This document shows positions 46,223 through 57,245 of a stretch of 64,000 bases of DNA, in pieces. Under the pieces are notes generated by a model, which searched no databases, had not been told where the DNA came from, and saw only the letters and a program-made list of their open reading frames with translations. Origin of the DNA: Bombyx mori (Eukaryota; Arthropoda; Insecta; Lepidoptera; Bombycidae); the NCBI RefSeq assembly GCF_030269925.1, contig NC_085119.1, positions 11,753,001 through 11,817,000 of the forward strand, given 5' to 3'. Within the stretch, counting starts at the first letter, position 1, and every line of letters begins with the position of its first letter. Both the position numbers and the translations under genes were made by a program.

Positions 46223-46634
46223 CATTAAATCAATCTAAAGTGAATTCTTGTTATAAACTTGTATTTTATAAGGACGAAGCACCTTTTTTAAAATAATGTA
46301 AAGTAATCTTTCAAGATATTACTAGAACTTTTTACAAAATCAATCATCAATCAATTATGTCTCGTGCAGCCAGGGTTGTTAATTTTTTCATTAGTGTAGA
46401 TAGGTAGATGATCCCTACAGGCATACATAGCTTATTACTTCATACTAGCCCAAAGACATTATCTCTAATTCAATCTTCATTTGTTACATCATTTCTTTTT
46501 TGTTTCAACTTATATTATTTGACAACGTTTTTTTAGTTGGTTTACAAAAAAAAAAAAAGAAAAACGAATAAAATCTGTTTTTTTTTTCTCTCTTATGGTT
46601 ATTGTAAATTCAAATTTTTGTGTAAATAGAAGAA

Positions 46635-46810
46635 CCGCCAAGAGAAGAAACATCGCCGGATGTTCTCAGTGGGTCGCGTTTCCGATCCGGTGCTAGATTC
46701 TGCGAAGCACTGCTCTTGCTAGGGCCAATGTTAGCAACACTTCGGTTTGAGTCCTGTGAGCTCACCTACACGTTAGGGCGAAGCTAAAACAGCTTCTCAA
46801 GGCTAACAGC
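46635..46810 (+). mobile_element. Jockey-like LINE 3' fragment (type C)
   Basis: 'tgttctcagtgggtcgcgtt', 'gtgctagattctgcgaagca', then 'cttctcaaggctaacagcaa' and an A-rich end. 5'-truncated. Confidence 0.75.
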
Positions 46811-47059
46811 AAGAAAAAAAAAGAAAAAACAGAAAACGTCCCTCACTATGACACGTTGTATAGGATATACTTCTGGAAATATAACTCTTGCAGGCGTTTA
46901 GTCCTAATACTCAAGCCAAATCCGTATGCAGCATAATAACAGGATATGCTGCGTCGACTCCTCATAATTTGAAATAAGGGAAGAGGAAGAAATTACTGAG
47001 TAATAAATGAATAAGGTTTGGAACCTCTGGGTCTGCGGAGGGACTTCGATTCCCTCTGT

Positions 47060-47445
47060 ATTTTGTACCGTATGTTCCATGGGGAGTACTCTGAGGAATT
47101 GTTCGAGATGATACCGTCATCTTTGTTTTTACCATCGCACTGCCCGCCACCGGAGTAGAGTTCATCCATACTACCTGGAGCGACTGCGGTCATCCACAGT
47201 GCGTTTCCAGAGGTTTTTCTTGCCACGTACCATCCGGCTATGGAATGAGCACCCCTCCACCGTGTTTCCCGAGCGCTATGACATGTCCTTCTTCAAACGA
47301 GGCTTGTGGAGAGTATTAAGCGGTAGGCTTGGCTCTGCCCTTAGCATTGCTGAAGTCCATGGGCGATGGTAACCGCTCACCATCAGGTGGGCCCTGGGCG
47401 TATGCCCGTCTGCCTACAAGGGCAATAAAATAAAAATAAAAAAAG
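47060..47445 (+). mobile_element. Jockey/CR1-like LINE end with type A tail
   Basis: The + frame encodes VHPYYLERLRSSTVRFQRFF, PRTIRLWNEHPSTVFPERYD and MSFFKRGLWRVLSGR, the C-terminus of a reverse transcriptase polyprotein. It runs directly into the type A tail ('ctgaagtccatgggcgatgg') and ends 'caagggcaataaaataaaa'. Minus-strand ORFs at 46962-47226 are shadows. Confidence 0.85.
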
Positions 47446-48230
47446 AATAATTTGATATCTAAATTTTACGCTACGAATCATCGAATTGAACTATAGCAAC
47501 TTTATTTTGTTGTCATCAGTATGATAGTAGCCTACCATTACTTTGTCAGTAAGAAAAATAAAACTAATTTTAAAGCGTCCAATTCTGTAAATTTTTCTGA
47601 AGTATCTTAAGTTTTGTTTCTGTTGTAAAATTACATTTGATTATATCGTTCTATTACCGATTCTGTCGAATCACTGAATTTAGTGACAGATCTATTGATT
47701 ATAAAACAATAAATTATTCTTAAAAGCTTTCCGGCGAAAGGATAATCATATGAATTTTGTTCAAGCCGCTGACCTAGTTATTACATCGTATCTACGATCA
47801 GAACCTTTGTAAAATAGCTGTTTATGCTTTTTTATCGCAAAAATCCTCAATTCCTCCTATAAATTACCTGCTATTGTAGCTTAAAAGAAATACATCGGAG
47901 TTTTGTTAGAAGACAGTTACGATTTTGGCCGTTATAATTGTATAGAATTTCTTTGTTCTCAATAAGAAATAAGGAATAAAATAAAGAAAACTGTGGAGCA
48001 GAAATGGCAATGTGGAATTTATTTTACTCAAATATTGCAGTTCAAAACTTGTCATTGCCTCAAAAAAGGTTAAAAATATTTCTGTAAATACGATATGAGC
48101 TATAAACGAATTCAATATTTAAAGAAAAATATAATTGTAAAGATTAACGTTCAGTATAATATATAGTAATAAAAATATATTTCATACACTACACTTTTAC
48201 CAGTTTAATTATTTGAAATTTAGCAGTATA
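47446..48230. other. AT-rich intergenic, no gene seen
   Basis: Nothing recognised; the ORF at 47906-48115 is an AT-driven hydrophobic frame. Confidence 0.4.
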
Positions 48231-48436
48231 TTTTGAAATACGTATGACGCTTAAAATAATGCGTAGCTCAGTTTGGCAAGTTATGGTATAAAGGAAGTAA
48301 TATGTAAGTCTTCGAATTTCGATCATATACATTATGTATTAGAGATTAAATCGTATGCTTAAATTATATACATAAACCAAAAAATAACCACCCTCAAAAT
48401 GAAGGCGAATCTAAAACAAAGAGAAAATGAGAATCT
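48231..48436 (+). repeat. Repeat with tRNA-like promoter head, copy 2
   Basis: TAGCTCAGTTTGG at 48264 is nearer the tRNA A-box consensus than in copy 1; TTCGAAT is at 48311, again 47 bases on. Compared with copy 1 it has an extra 'catatacattatgtattag'-type insertion. Same orientation, exactly 2.2 kb downstream of copy 1. Confidence 0.55.
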
Positions 48437-48439
48437 TGA

Positions 48440-49565
48440 CTATTGACTCACAAATATTTATTTATTATATATATTAAATTAAAAAATAAACTCACTATAA
48501 TTAGCTACTCCACGATTTTTGTCCCACTTCGATCGTACCTGACTCGACCTCGTAACGTAGCGCTGAGAAAATCTTCGAAAACATAATCTATAATCCATCG
48601 ACAACACGTGCACGGGACTATTATTGATTTTGCCGTTTTTTCTACAAAATTGCATGCTCGTCTCCGTTTGACAATAAAAAAAAAACTATACCAGGGTTGT
48701 GTGAATGGGCCTTATTATGAGCTTGTGCAATGACATTTCAGTTTTTGTGCGCCGTCCCCAGTCGCGTGGCGGCAACCGAGGAATGCGAAGGCTTCGAAAA
48801 TTATAGGAATATGTACATTCGCATTTTAAATGTTTTTTTATTGTTTTTCGTGCATATTTCGCATGCTCTTGGAACCTTATACATATTTTTAAATCAACTC
48901 GTTGATGTGACAAAATTAATTACGCGTTCCTACGATACATCTTACTTCCAACGGTCTTTCAACCGCTTTTAACTTCCCACAACACTTGATATGATAAATT
49001 AAATTACACCTGAGCAAAGATACAATTATGTTATTAGTGAAACACCTACAATATCGGGTTTGCTTGACTACCACTCAGCTATTCGATCTATAAAATCCAG
49101 TGGCCCAAATATGTTGTAATCTAAACAAGCCCATGTTTGGACGGATGTCAACAGAGCTGACTTTCGACCTCATAAATACAGAAACGAAAGGAAAAAGCGT
49201 GTAGTGTTACATGATGGTATATTACCCTTTTTGTCGGAAAACAAACATTCAGTTTTATGTAAATGTCAACATTTCACTTTCAATGCTCCGGTCGATGACA
49301 GCGCTGAGAAACTGAGATGCATTAAAAAATCATTAATAATATCGATAGCTTTAAAAATTGGCACTAAAAGTACATAAACAAAATATTAAGGCAATTTTTA
49401 TGGAAATAAAAAGTAAAAAAATAGTTTTGTTTGGTGTTATGAACTAAATTCTTTCTTATTTTTGATAGTCATGAATTTTGTAGGTAAATTAAGTATATCG
49501 CAAAATGTAGACTTTATCAAATTTAAGAATAAATTGTAATAATTGTGAAACTACGACTTTTCTAA
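48440..49565. other. Intergenic, no gene seen
   Basis: 48500-48960 is repeat-free and of mixed composition. The overlapping ORFs on both strands there (48686-48972) have no recognised domain. Confidence 0.4.
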
Positions 49566-49569
49566 CACT

Positions 49570-49815
49570 TTTTTGTCTAGATATGTGAGTCAGGTCACGA
49601 CCAATATGGTGGAAAGTGGCTACCGGAGCTAGACATCGCAATGAATGCCTTCTCCCACATTGAGAGGTGATGTTGAACTATCAATTGTATTGTATAACGG
49701 CTACTCTCTACGGCCATTCTCCACCCTTGAAACTGCAACATATAACTGCTTCTTGTCAATAGGTAGAATTGTATGTACTAACCCGTGCGAGCTTGCAATA
49801 CGACCTAATACTAGA
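49570..49815 (-). mobile_element. Degenerate Bm1-like SINE
   Basis: 'gtgagtcaggtcacgaccaa', 'ctccacccttgaaactgcaa' and 'ctaacccgtgcgagcttgca' follow the type B order in reverse, with heavy divergence. Confidence 0.6.
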
Positions 49816-49884
49816 AATGCCGCTTGGCAATCGCAGTATCATACTTTTTTGCCTACCTAACTGCTAATAGCTTCAAGACGCTAC

Positions 49885-50040
49885 CTTAGCTTCAATTTAA
49901 AGGGCTCACTTCAAGGCTCAGCTTTAGAGAATTGCTAATATCTGCCTTAACAAGACCAGTGGCTCCCTGAATCTGTATTACCGGATTGGAATGGCGATCC
50001 ACTGCCAAGATTAGGCGAGAAACTCAGTGGGTTGCATCTA
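49885..50040 (-). mobile_element. Degenerate jockey-like LINE 3' fragment (type C)
   Basis: 'ttaacaagaccagtggctcc' and 'aggcgagaaactcagtgggt' align to the type C tail. Confidence 0.5.
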
Positions 50041-50129
50041 TGTGTATTGGAAAGCCTGCTGTCCATTCTCTAGGTAACCTTTACGTCCACTCAGACGAAG
50101 CCATCCTAAATGCCTCACAATCAAAATAT

Positions 50130-50300
50130 TCAACATTTATTTTAGAATACAAAGAAGTTGATATAGAGCGACGACCTACGCAAGGCAGCTGGCAGCAACT
50201 GGATGCGTAGAACCGAAGATTGGGTTCAGTGGCGAGCTTTGGGGGAGGCCTAAGTCCAGCAGTGGACTGCCACTGGCTGATGATGATGATGATGATGTAA
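50130..50300 (+). mobile_element. RTE-like LINE C-terminus with (GAT)n tail
   Basis: Across a frameshift the + strand encodes RRPTQGSWQQLDA, then a W-V-Q-W-R-A-L-G-E-A-like stretch and a QQWTATG-like end typical of RTE reverse transcriptases. It closes in (GAT)n at 50280-50297, which is the usual simple-repeat tail of that clade. Confidence 0.7.
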
Positions 50301-51145
50301 ACGTTTTCAATTTATATTAAATGGTCCGATTTTCTCTCAGCTATACTAAAAAAAAATTGTCATATGAATCGATTGGCGCAGGTTTGCTTGAGCTGAATTT
50401 ACATTTATTACTTCTGATTCTGTGTATACACACAACATACATGTGAGACAATATTTTAATATGTCGTGCTTCGTTATTTTATTTGTAAATAATTAATGAT
50501 GCTGTCGTTTGCTACAGCATTCAGATTGTTTTGCGAGTCGAACTAAGAACAAGATCTTATCTGATAAAACGAAAGTACCGGACAATGTTAATCTCAAACA
50601 ATCTAATTTGCATATGTCACAACAACTTACATGTATTTCACTTGTGATCTTTAAAAAAAGCAACATTAATTTAGTTTTTTTTTTGTATTCTCACACATGG
50701 ACAATCCGAAACACCGCTGTATAAGATTGATGGTATCATAAACATAAGTTTTTTTTATAACGAACATTATTACTTTATAATAAAAAATTTGACTTTTATC
50801 TTTTAAAACCTTGTATTGTAGATAAAGTATCTTTTGAAACACGATCGTGTTGATTAGACAAGCCATCTCATACAAGTCTCTAATTAAGATGTTAAAATAA
50901 AATCATATTATTTATAAATGTTTCGACGTGGTCGGTCGAGCCATACAGATTTGATAAAAGTTTAATTAAGACTTTTATTCAATTTAATTTATGTACATGA
51001 GCTTTCTTGTCACAAGAAATAAAATCATGAATTTGACACTAACTACTACATTTAGGGTTCGACAAACGATTATTAACTGTTTTTGTAGACGTGTTTCTTA
51101 GCTGCATTGTATGGCTTAAATTGAAAAAGGTATTAAGAAGAGAGC
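50300..51145. other. AT-rich intergenic, no gene seen
   Basis: No repeat family or gene recognised. Confidence 0.4.
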
Positions 51146-51149
51146 TCGA

Positions 51150-52025
51150 GATAAGACATGAAGTAAGTAGAGGTGCCCATGTGTATCATGAGGGAGATAC
51201 TAGGTAGTATATCCCATCAAACAACGGGATCGTCTTGCGTCCTTACAGAGCATGGGATAAGCCTTTGGGCAAACCTCTCTTCCCGGACAATGGCTCTCTA
51301 CTGTACAAAGGAGGCGTGACTTATGAGCGTGTGCACATGCTCGATCGATTGCAAAAACATCAAAATCATATAAACATATATATAACAGATAAAGAACAGA
51401 GAAGGAGAGAATGTGGGAGTACATTCAGTACAATACAAACGGAGGAGTAGGTCATCCACGAGGAGGGCACAAGATGAGTACCCATAGGGACCCCTTATGG
51501 CTACACATCGGTACATACCGGGTTCGGGGAAATGACGGAAGATGAACAGCTCAGTCCCACGGGGGACACTTATTCTGATCTCTTCCGGACTACTCCGATT
51601 GGACTAACTATCGCACCATAGCAGGGGGTCAAGGAGCTCCCTCGGCTACGTTTTACCATCAGGTAGCTTGACGTACAGGAGACCTATGTTGTGGAGGTGC
51701 TCGTGGGGTCCGCCGTAGGTCCGCTCGTAGCACGAACTAGACTTGGGTAAACTCTAATAGCGTCTCCACTCCCAGATCCCGAGCAATTGCGTCTTTTCTG
51801 ACGTAAGGTCTGCAACTTCACCCGCATGTACTGGGGGGTGACGTGATATTAAGCCTCAGTTGCGTAAATGATATGGGAATGGACATACGTCTGATAGATA
51901 GCGAGCTTAGTCCTGACCATTAACCGGAAGGTCAAGACCGACCGGAGGCAAAATCTCACGTGTCTAGCGGACGCCAATCCTTACTGATATACTCAACGAC
52001 CGGTTGATCTTGGGGGTCAGAAGAA
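51150..52025 (-). mobile_element. Jockey-like LINE, end of reverse transcriptase and 3'UTR
   Basis: Minus strand near 51945-51860 encodes VRTKLAIYQTYVHSHIIYAT, and further on VRKDAIARDLGVETLLEF, both motifs of jockey-like ORF2 C-termini; frames are broken. The part below about 51700 looks like 3'UTR. The inner edge meets a Helitron at 52026. Confidence 0.65.
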
Positions 52026-52270
52026 ATCTATATATATAAAAATGAATTGCTGTTCGTTAGTCTCGCTAAAACTCGAGAACGGCCGGACCGATTTGGCTAA
52101 TTTTGGTCTTGAATTATTCGTGGAAGTCCAGAGAAGGTTTAATAGTGAGAAAATATAAAAAAGCTCGGAATTATATAAAAACAAACAATTTTGTTTTTTC
52201 TTTGATGTGTCCCCTTGATGTGTCTTTTATTTATCGATTGAGGCACTACGAAGGCTGCCGGGTTAGCTAG
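52026..52270 (+). mobile_element. Short Helitron, AATTG-start family
   Basis: TCTATATATATAAAAATGAA at the start, GGCTGCCGGGTTAGCTAG before T at the end, 245 bases. Best matched to the copy at 1914. Confidence 0.85.
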
Positions 52271-52659
52271 TTATATATAAATACTAAGTAACATTTTTTT
52301 TGCCATAAGTGCTCAAGTAATTTACCTATTTTGTCAATGTATATATGCTTAATATACTTACTTATAATACACTATCGCTGACACTCTGAAATTAAAAAAA
52401 TGTGGTTCTTGTGATTCCTAATTCTATAACGTACAAGCAGCGACTAAAATAATTGTAATAAGCTAAGTTTATACCTAGTAAACGATAAGTACATTTATAT
52501 TTATAACTTTAATAATATAATCATAAAACTTTATGTATTTAATTTATCTAAATAAAATTTTCATTAGTTTAATAACTAGTTGCCATTTACGTATGTTTGC
52601 GGTACGACTAGAATTCATTTAAATCAGCTTCGTTTGAGTCAGATGCTTGTGGTTCATAA

Positions 52660-52895
52660 TCGCGTAACTTCGCTCATGCGAACACGGAAGCATTGGCGAA
52701 GCGGCAGCCTTTAAATTGCCAGGTGTCGGCTTCAGAGGCACTTAGGAAATTTTTAGCAAGCGCCATCGCTCCTGACCTTGTCTTGGTGAATCTGAGAAGA
52801 TCTTTCGCCCTGCGTAATAGATCCAGGTGGAACATCTCCAGCTGGAGGTCAGCTACCTTCTCGTTTAACTGTGGCGCCATGATGTGGTCGTAGCC
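52660..52895 (+). mobile_element. Diverged type C-like LINE fragment
   Basis: 'ttggcgaagcggcagccttt' and 'ggcttcagaggcacttagga' roughly follow the 30480-30560 region. The paired opposite ORFs of about 66-78 codons here are explained by this. Confidence 0.4.
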
Positions 52896-52924
52896 TAAAA
52901 AATTAGACACCCTGTGTACTCATA

Positions 52925-53145
52925 CCAAGTGATGCGACCATGCCTGGGTTCAAATATCGCATGCAGGTACTAATTATATTAAGACAATTCGTACTTAACA
53001 ACCCCCGCTATGATGAAGGAATAATATTGTGTTGTATAAATCGAAGTTGAAATCAATTTTGCGTAACTACTGGTTGAATTCATGTCTCAAGGCGGATAGC
53101 TCAAAACCATGTTATGGTGTCTATGGGCTCCTATCTTATACCTTT
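52925..53145 (+). mobile_element. Degenerate Bm1-like SINE with head remnant
   Basis: 'gcgaccatgcctgggttcaa' keeps a B-box-like GGTTCAA. Then 'caattcgtacttaacaaccc', and later 'catgtctcaaggcggatagc' and 'gtctatgggctcct' follow in type B order. Confidence 0.55.
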
Positions 53146-53149
53146 AAAC

Positions 53150-53450
53150 GAGCAATTCTTGTATATACCTATATATACACATATATAATCTGAATCTCGG
53201 AAACGGCTCCAACGATTTTCATAAAATTTAGTATACAGGGAATTTCGGGGGCGATAAATCGATCTAGCTACGATTTATTTTCAGAAAATGTTGTTTTGTT
53301 CGTGTTTTCAATAATCAACTTTATCGATAATGAACTTTATGACTCTTCCCGACATCTATTGGCGAATAATAATACTATTTTTCTTAATTGAGAGCAACTA
53401 ACTGCTTTAAAGACACAACAAGATGGCGTTATAAAAAAAAAACCATCTAG
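53150..53450 (+). mobile_element. Helitron-like element (CGATAAATCGATCTAGC family)
   Basis: The 'tctcggaaacggctccaacg' and 'gggcgataaatcgatctagc' blocks are familiar from short lepidopteran Helitrons. It ends in CTAG at 53447-53450 before T. The left edge is uncertain. Confidence 0.6.
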
Positions 53451-55040
53451 TAATCATTTATGTGAGCTATGAGTTCCGCCACCATTCTGGATGCACGATT
53501 GTTTAAGAGTTGCAATAATGGGTAGACTTGGCATAATGGGACGACAATGGCATCCTGAGCAAAGCACCATGATCAAACAACCTATGGAGCTAATAAAACA
53601 CTAGCAATCATAATTATAATCAGAAAATCAGAACTTGCCCGGCAAGTTTTTCACGGATTCGGTCGTGAGACATCCGCTCACACCGATAAATACTTAAGAT
53701 GAATGGGGCCTTGCGTGAGAGCACTATCTGATCAGTGTCGCGGACAGCGCGGGTGAGTTTTGCAAGTTTTTTGTTCGGCACGTTACCGCGTTCTCAGTTT
53801 ATAAATATGCGTACATGCCTATTCGTCTTTTATATGACGTAATGTGACTTTCAACTATGCACCGGGATCGTTGTTAAGAATAAAGCGAAGCGACGCTGGG
53901 TTAATGATTAAATTTGTTTGCAGTTTTTGAATGATCAGCAAGTAATTGATTACAAATCACAGATATTGTCTTGTATTGTCAAATCACAGTATCAGAGTAT
54001 TTTAATTGGTTTATAATACAACACAACATAAACACACAACACAAATAAAACAATTAAAATACTCTGATGGTAGGCGATGCTGTAAGCTCGCATAGTATCA
54101 CTATACATATCGACCCGGAAAACATTATCCTTTTCAATACGAAAGGAACAATACAAAGGAGCATTTGAACTAATGCTAATGATATTTCAATCTTATATCT
54201 TACGGAACAGAGCTTACGATCCATCTTGGTTAAAAAACATAAATCTCTGCTTAAAACACTTTTCAGTAACGCCGATCGTTTTCTAAAGCCATGTCTGTTT
54301 CCTCGACATGCTATGGTAGGCGCACATTACAAAGCAATGTCATTCAGAGATTTCCCGAGCGAACATCTCCGAGTCTACTGTACCGTACTTTCGTTTTTTA
54401 CATCAATAAAGAATTTGTTCCTGGTCGACAGGTATTGGAATCCGACTGGTCTTCTCATACATACCGCACCATCATAAAATGTAAATAGTACCGATATTAC
54501 TCATTGAAAACCTCATACGCGCGCGCAAGCTCACGTGCTTCAGCGTTTCACTGAACCGGACGATGCCGATAAAATACCATAAAATATATTACGAAACCGT
54601 AAAAAGAGAACAACTCAATAACCAATAATAACGGTGATTGCAATTAACTCGCAAAAGTCGGTAAGAAAAAAATATCCTCCTCAAAAAAAAATCGAAGCAA
54701 ATATTCTGTTTCGGGCATGTGTGCGTACTCGGAAATAAAATTTAATGTGTTCACGCGACAAACGTTCTTGTATACCGCATCTGCTGATATTATATCGAGG
54801 TGTCGTTCCCACCTGTACACAATTCACGAAAAGAAATTTCCTACACACATTAATGTGCCAATATTGTGTCAATGGATATAAAGCCTCTTTTATTGAAACT
54901 TAATCAATTCGTATCGATACATTTAATAATAAATATAAATATTTACTAACAATTACGCCACGTTAACTGGTCCCGTGATAAGTTCGTAAAGAACTTGTGT
55001 TACAGGTATAACGGATATAAATGTAAGATTTTTATTATAA
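53451..55040. other. Intergenic with a candidate orphan promoter
   Basis: 1.6 kb with no recognised repeat. 53640-53930 is of mixed composition: an initiator-like TCAGT near 53730 is followed at about 53754 by a consensus splice donor (GGGTGAGT). 54180-54560 also has higher complexity. No ORF here is convincing. Confidence 0.35.
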
Positions 55041-55044
55041 ACAT

Positions 55045-55268
55045 ACTTTTTGTTTTTATTGCCTTTGTAGGCAGACGAGCATACGGCCCACCTGATGGTG
55101 AGTTGTTACCGTTGCCCATGGACTTCAGCAAGGAAAAAGAAAAAAGAAAAAAGACCCTGGAAAAGACATTTTTATATTTATCATACAAATATCTTCCCTT
55201 GGCGGGATTCGATCCCGCGACCCTCTTGTGTAGTAACCACTTACCACTACACCAGATATTCTTTCTTT
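55045..55268 (-). mobile_element. tRNA-derived SINE with type A tail
   Basis: On the minus strand a pol III A box (TGGTGTAGTGG, 55244-55254) and B box (GGATCGAATCC, 55205-55215) lead into a short linker and the type A tail, ending in 'aggcaataaaaac'. This appears to be a complete SINE whose tail equals that of the LINE at 47060. ORFs at 54995-55381 on both strands are artefacts of it. Confidence 0.85.
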
Positions 55269-55724
55269 GTCTCAAATGTTTCAAATTCGATAGTCACTTA
55301 TCGGAATCGGTTGGCACCTGCGTTAATCGGCTAACCGTTAACCAGTTAACGAAGATACGAAACAGAATTATCATAATGTGATATGAAAAGATCTGAATTT
55401 ATACTACAATTTAACAAATTACAAAAAATGACATTATTATGACTTTCTGGTTACGTTCGGAAAAATGCACCATAAATATTCAAATGCTCACCTGAATAAC
55501 AGTTTCGTTACTTTTTATCGGTAAAGCTCGCTGTTAGATACTATTATTGCTAACTGTACTATATGCCGAAAGAACTAAAACGGGATCATATTTAATGATA
55601 CAAAGCACAAATTGTATTTCGTACTAAGCATTTTTAATGCGATTTTCTACATTTATTTTTCCATATAAAGTTCAAGCGGTCATAGTTGCTGATACATATA
55701 GGATTTATTAAATTGAGCATTCCG

Positions 55725-55885
55725 CATTGACATGTCCTTCTTCAAACGAGGCTTATGGAGAGTACTTAACGGTAGGCAACAGCTTGGCTCTGCCCCTGGT
55801 ATTGCTGAAGTCCATTGGCAACGGTAACCACTCACCATCAGATGGGCTGTAGGATTGTCTGCCCACAAGGGCAATAAAAATAAAA
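55725..55885 (+). mobile_element. LINE end with type A tail
   Basis: MSFFKRGLWRVLNGR in the + frame, then the tail to 'cacaagggcaataaaaataa'. 5'-truncated, like 35228 and 47060. Confidence 0.82.
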
Positions 55886-55914
55886 AAAAATACCAAATCG
55901 AAACCAAAAGTAGC

Positions 55915-56115
55915 GATACTATAGTGAGCACCGGCCTTACACTGTCTCACTGTAGGGAGGTTCCCCCGATTAACACTACAACCAGACTAGCAGCGCTAGA
56001 CACCCGCAAGGTCGGAACCAGCCTGCCGAGTTGGATCGCGATGTACCGCCGAGTAGGTTTCAGTTCTACAGAACATCCGGGATACGATAGCGACGGTCTG
56101 AACTGTAATGAGCAC
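55915..56115. mobile_element. Possible LINE fragment
   Basis: A GC-richer block directly after the LINE tail. The frame STGLTLSHCREVPPINTTTR and beyond has retroelement-like composition, but I cannot assign it. Confidence 0.3.
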
Positions 56116-56119
56116 AAAA

Positions 56120-56880
56120 CAACCTTTTTTTGATAATTACACACAATTATCTGATCCTAAGCTAAGATCTTCACCAAGCAGAAAATGCAGAGACTGATAC
56201 ATGCTTATCTGAAAATGTATAATGTATATGTACATATATTTATAGATATTAAACCAGACAAAGAGCCAAAAAACTGTACGTCACACAAATGATAGCTCAA
56301 AATGCGAATCAAGCCTTACCTTCGGCCCAACTGCTAGGTGCACTAACTAGTCTAACACCAAATCAGTCAACCGCTAGACTATCGATCGTTCTACACTTAT
56401 AGGATGTAGTACCATCTACTTTGCCCTACTTTGTAGTACCACCTACTTTCCTTTATTTGTTTAAAATGTTATTTATCTCGGCATTGCCAAAGATCTTTGT
56501 TATTCCTCGAGCCACTTCTTTGGTTTCAAGCAGCGATCTCGCAAAACCTATAGACTTATATGTTCACTATACATCACAAAGTAACCAGTAAAAGGCTCTT
56601 GCTTTCAAAAGTTAAGCCAATATGAGATTACTAACGCTAAATTTAACTCGCGCCACGCTCAGACGTGCCGGCGACTTTGTCCGTCCAAAGAATCGATACC
56701 CATTGTTGTTGAGAAGTGTAATGTTACACTTTTTCACGGCTGTTACTAATGTTTCCTTTGACATATTTTTTCGGAGTTTTAGTACTTTTCTCAGATGGTT
56801 ATGGAATCAGCACGTGTACTATCGCATGTAGTATAGTGTTAAAGGTAGCTTCAGATCTAGAATCGAATAAATATGTATAA
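56120..56880. other. Intergenic, no gene seen
   Basis: Contains a short local duplication ('tagtaccatctactttgcc' / 'tagtaccacctactttcc' at about 56408-56453). Otherwise nothing recognised. Confidence 0.4.
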
Positions 56881-56881
56881 A

Positions 56882-57245
56882 AAAAAGATGTGTGGTGTCG
56901 TGGGACACCGGATCAGAACGAAGTTCCTTATTATAAAAATATTAATTTTAAGTTCTATTCGAGGTATAAAGAAGATAAAACTGGAGGTTTCGAAACAACC
57001 CACGGTCATTCGGTAGCGTGCGAACTTATTGTAGTACACTTCATTCACGGTTGTTTGCATAATAGTTAGTGTATTGTGCAAACAAACGCTCTGAGATCGT
57101 GGTCAATGAATGATAAAAAAATATGTACGTTATTAAAAAGTTAAGTCGTACACTGTGTGCATTACTTATAAAAATCTTACGTTACGGACGTTTTTTCCCG
57201 GTTAAGGTACCCCTCCGCATCGTCCCATAAGGAACTTCGTTCCAA
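56882..57245 (+). repeat. Hairpin-bearing repeat with 15-base inverted repeat
   Basis: A 6-base stem hairpin (GGTGTC gtgg GACACC, 56893-56908) is followed by GAACGAAGTTCCTTA at 56916-56930, which recurs perfectly inverted at 57228-57242. A second, split copy lies at 36505-38405. Likely a small mobile element; family unknown. Confidence 0.6.

Noticed and set aside
55205..55254. A possible real tRNA gene, given clear A and B boxes
   Set aside because: The boxes belong to a SINE: the sequence continues into the type A tail and lacks a paired acceptor stem.
54995..55381. 128-codon ORF with a possible hydrophobic start
   Set aside because: It reads through a tRNA-derived SINE in antisense; the pol III boxes and tail explain the sequence.
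55680..55931. Minus-strand ORF with a signal-peptide-like start
   Set aside because: The hydrophobic part is translated from the A-rich tail of a LINE copy and the rest from the type A tail.
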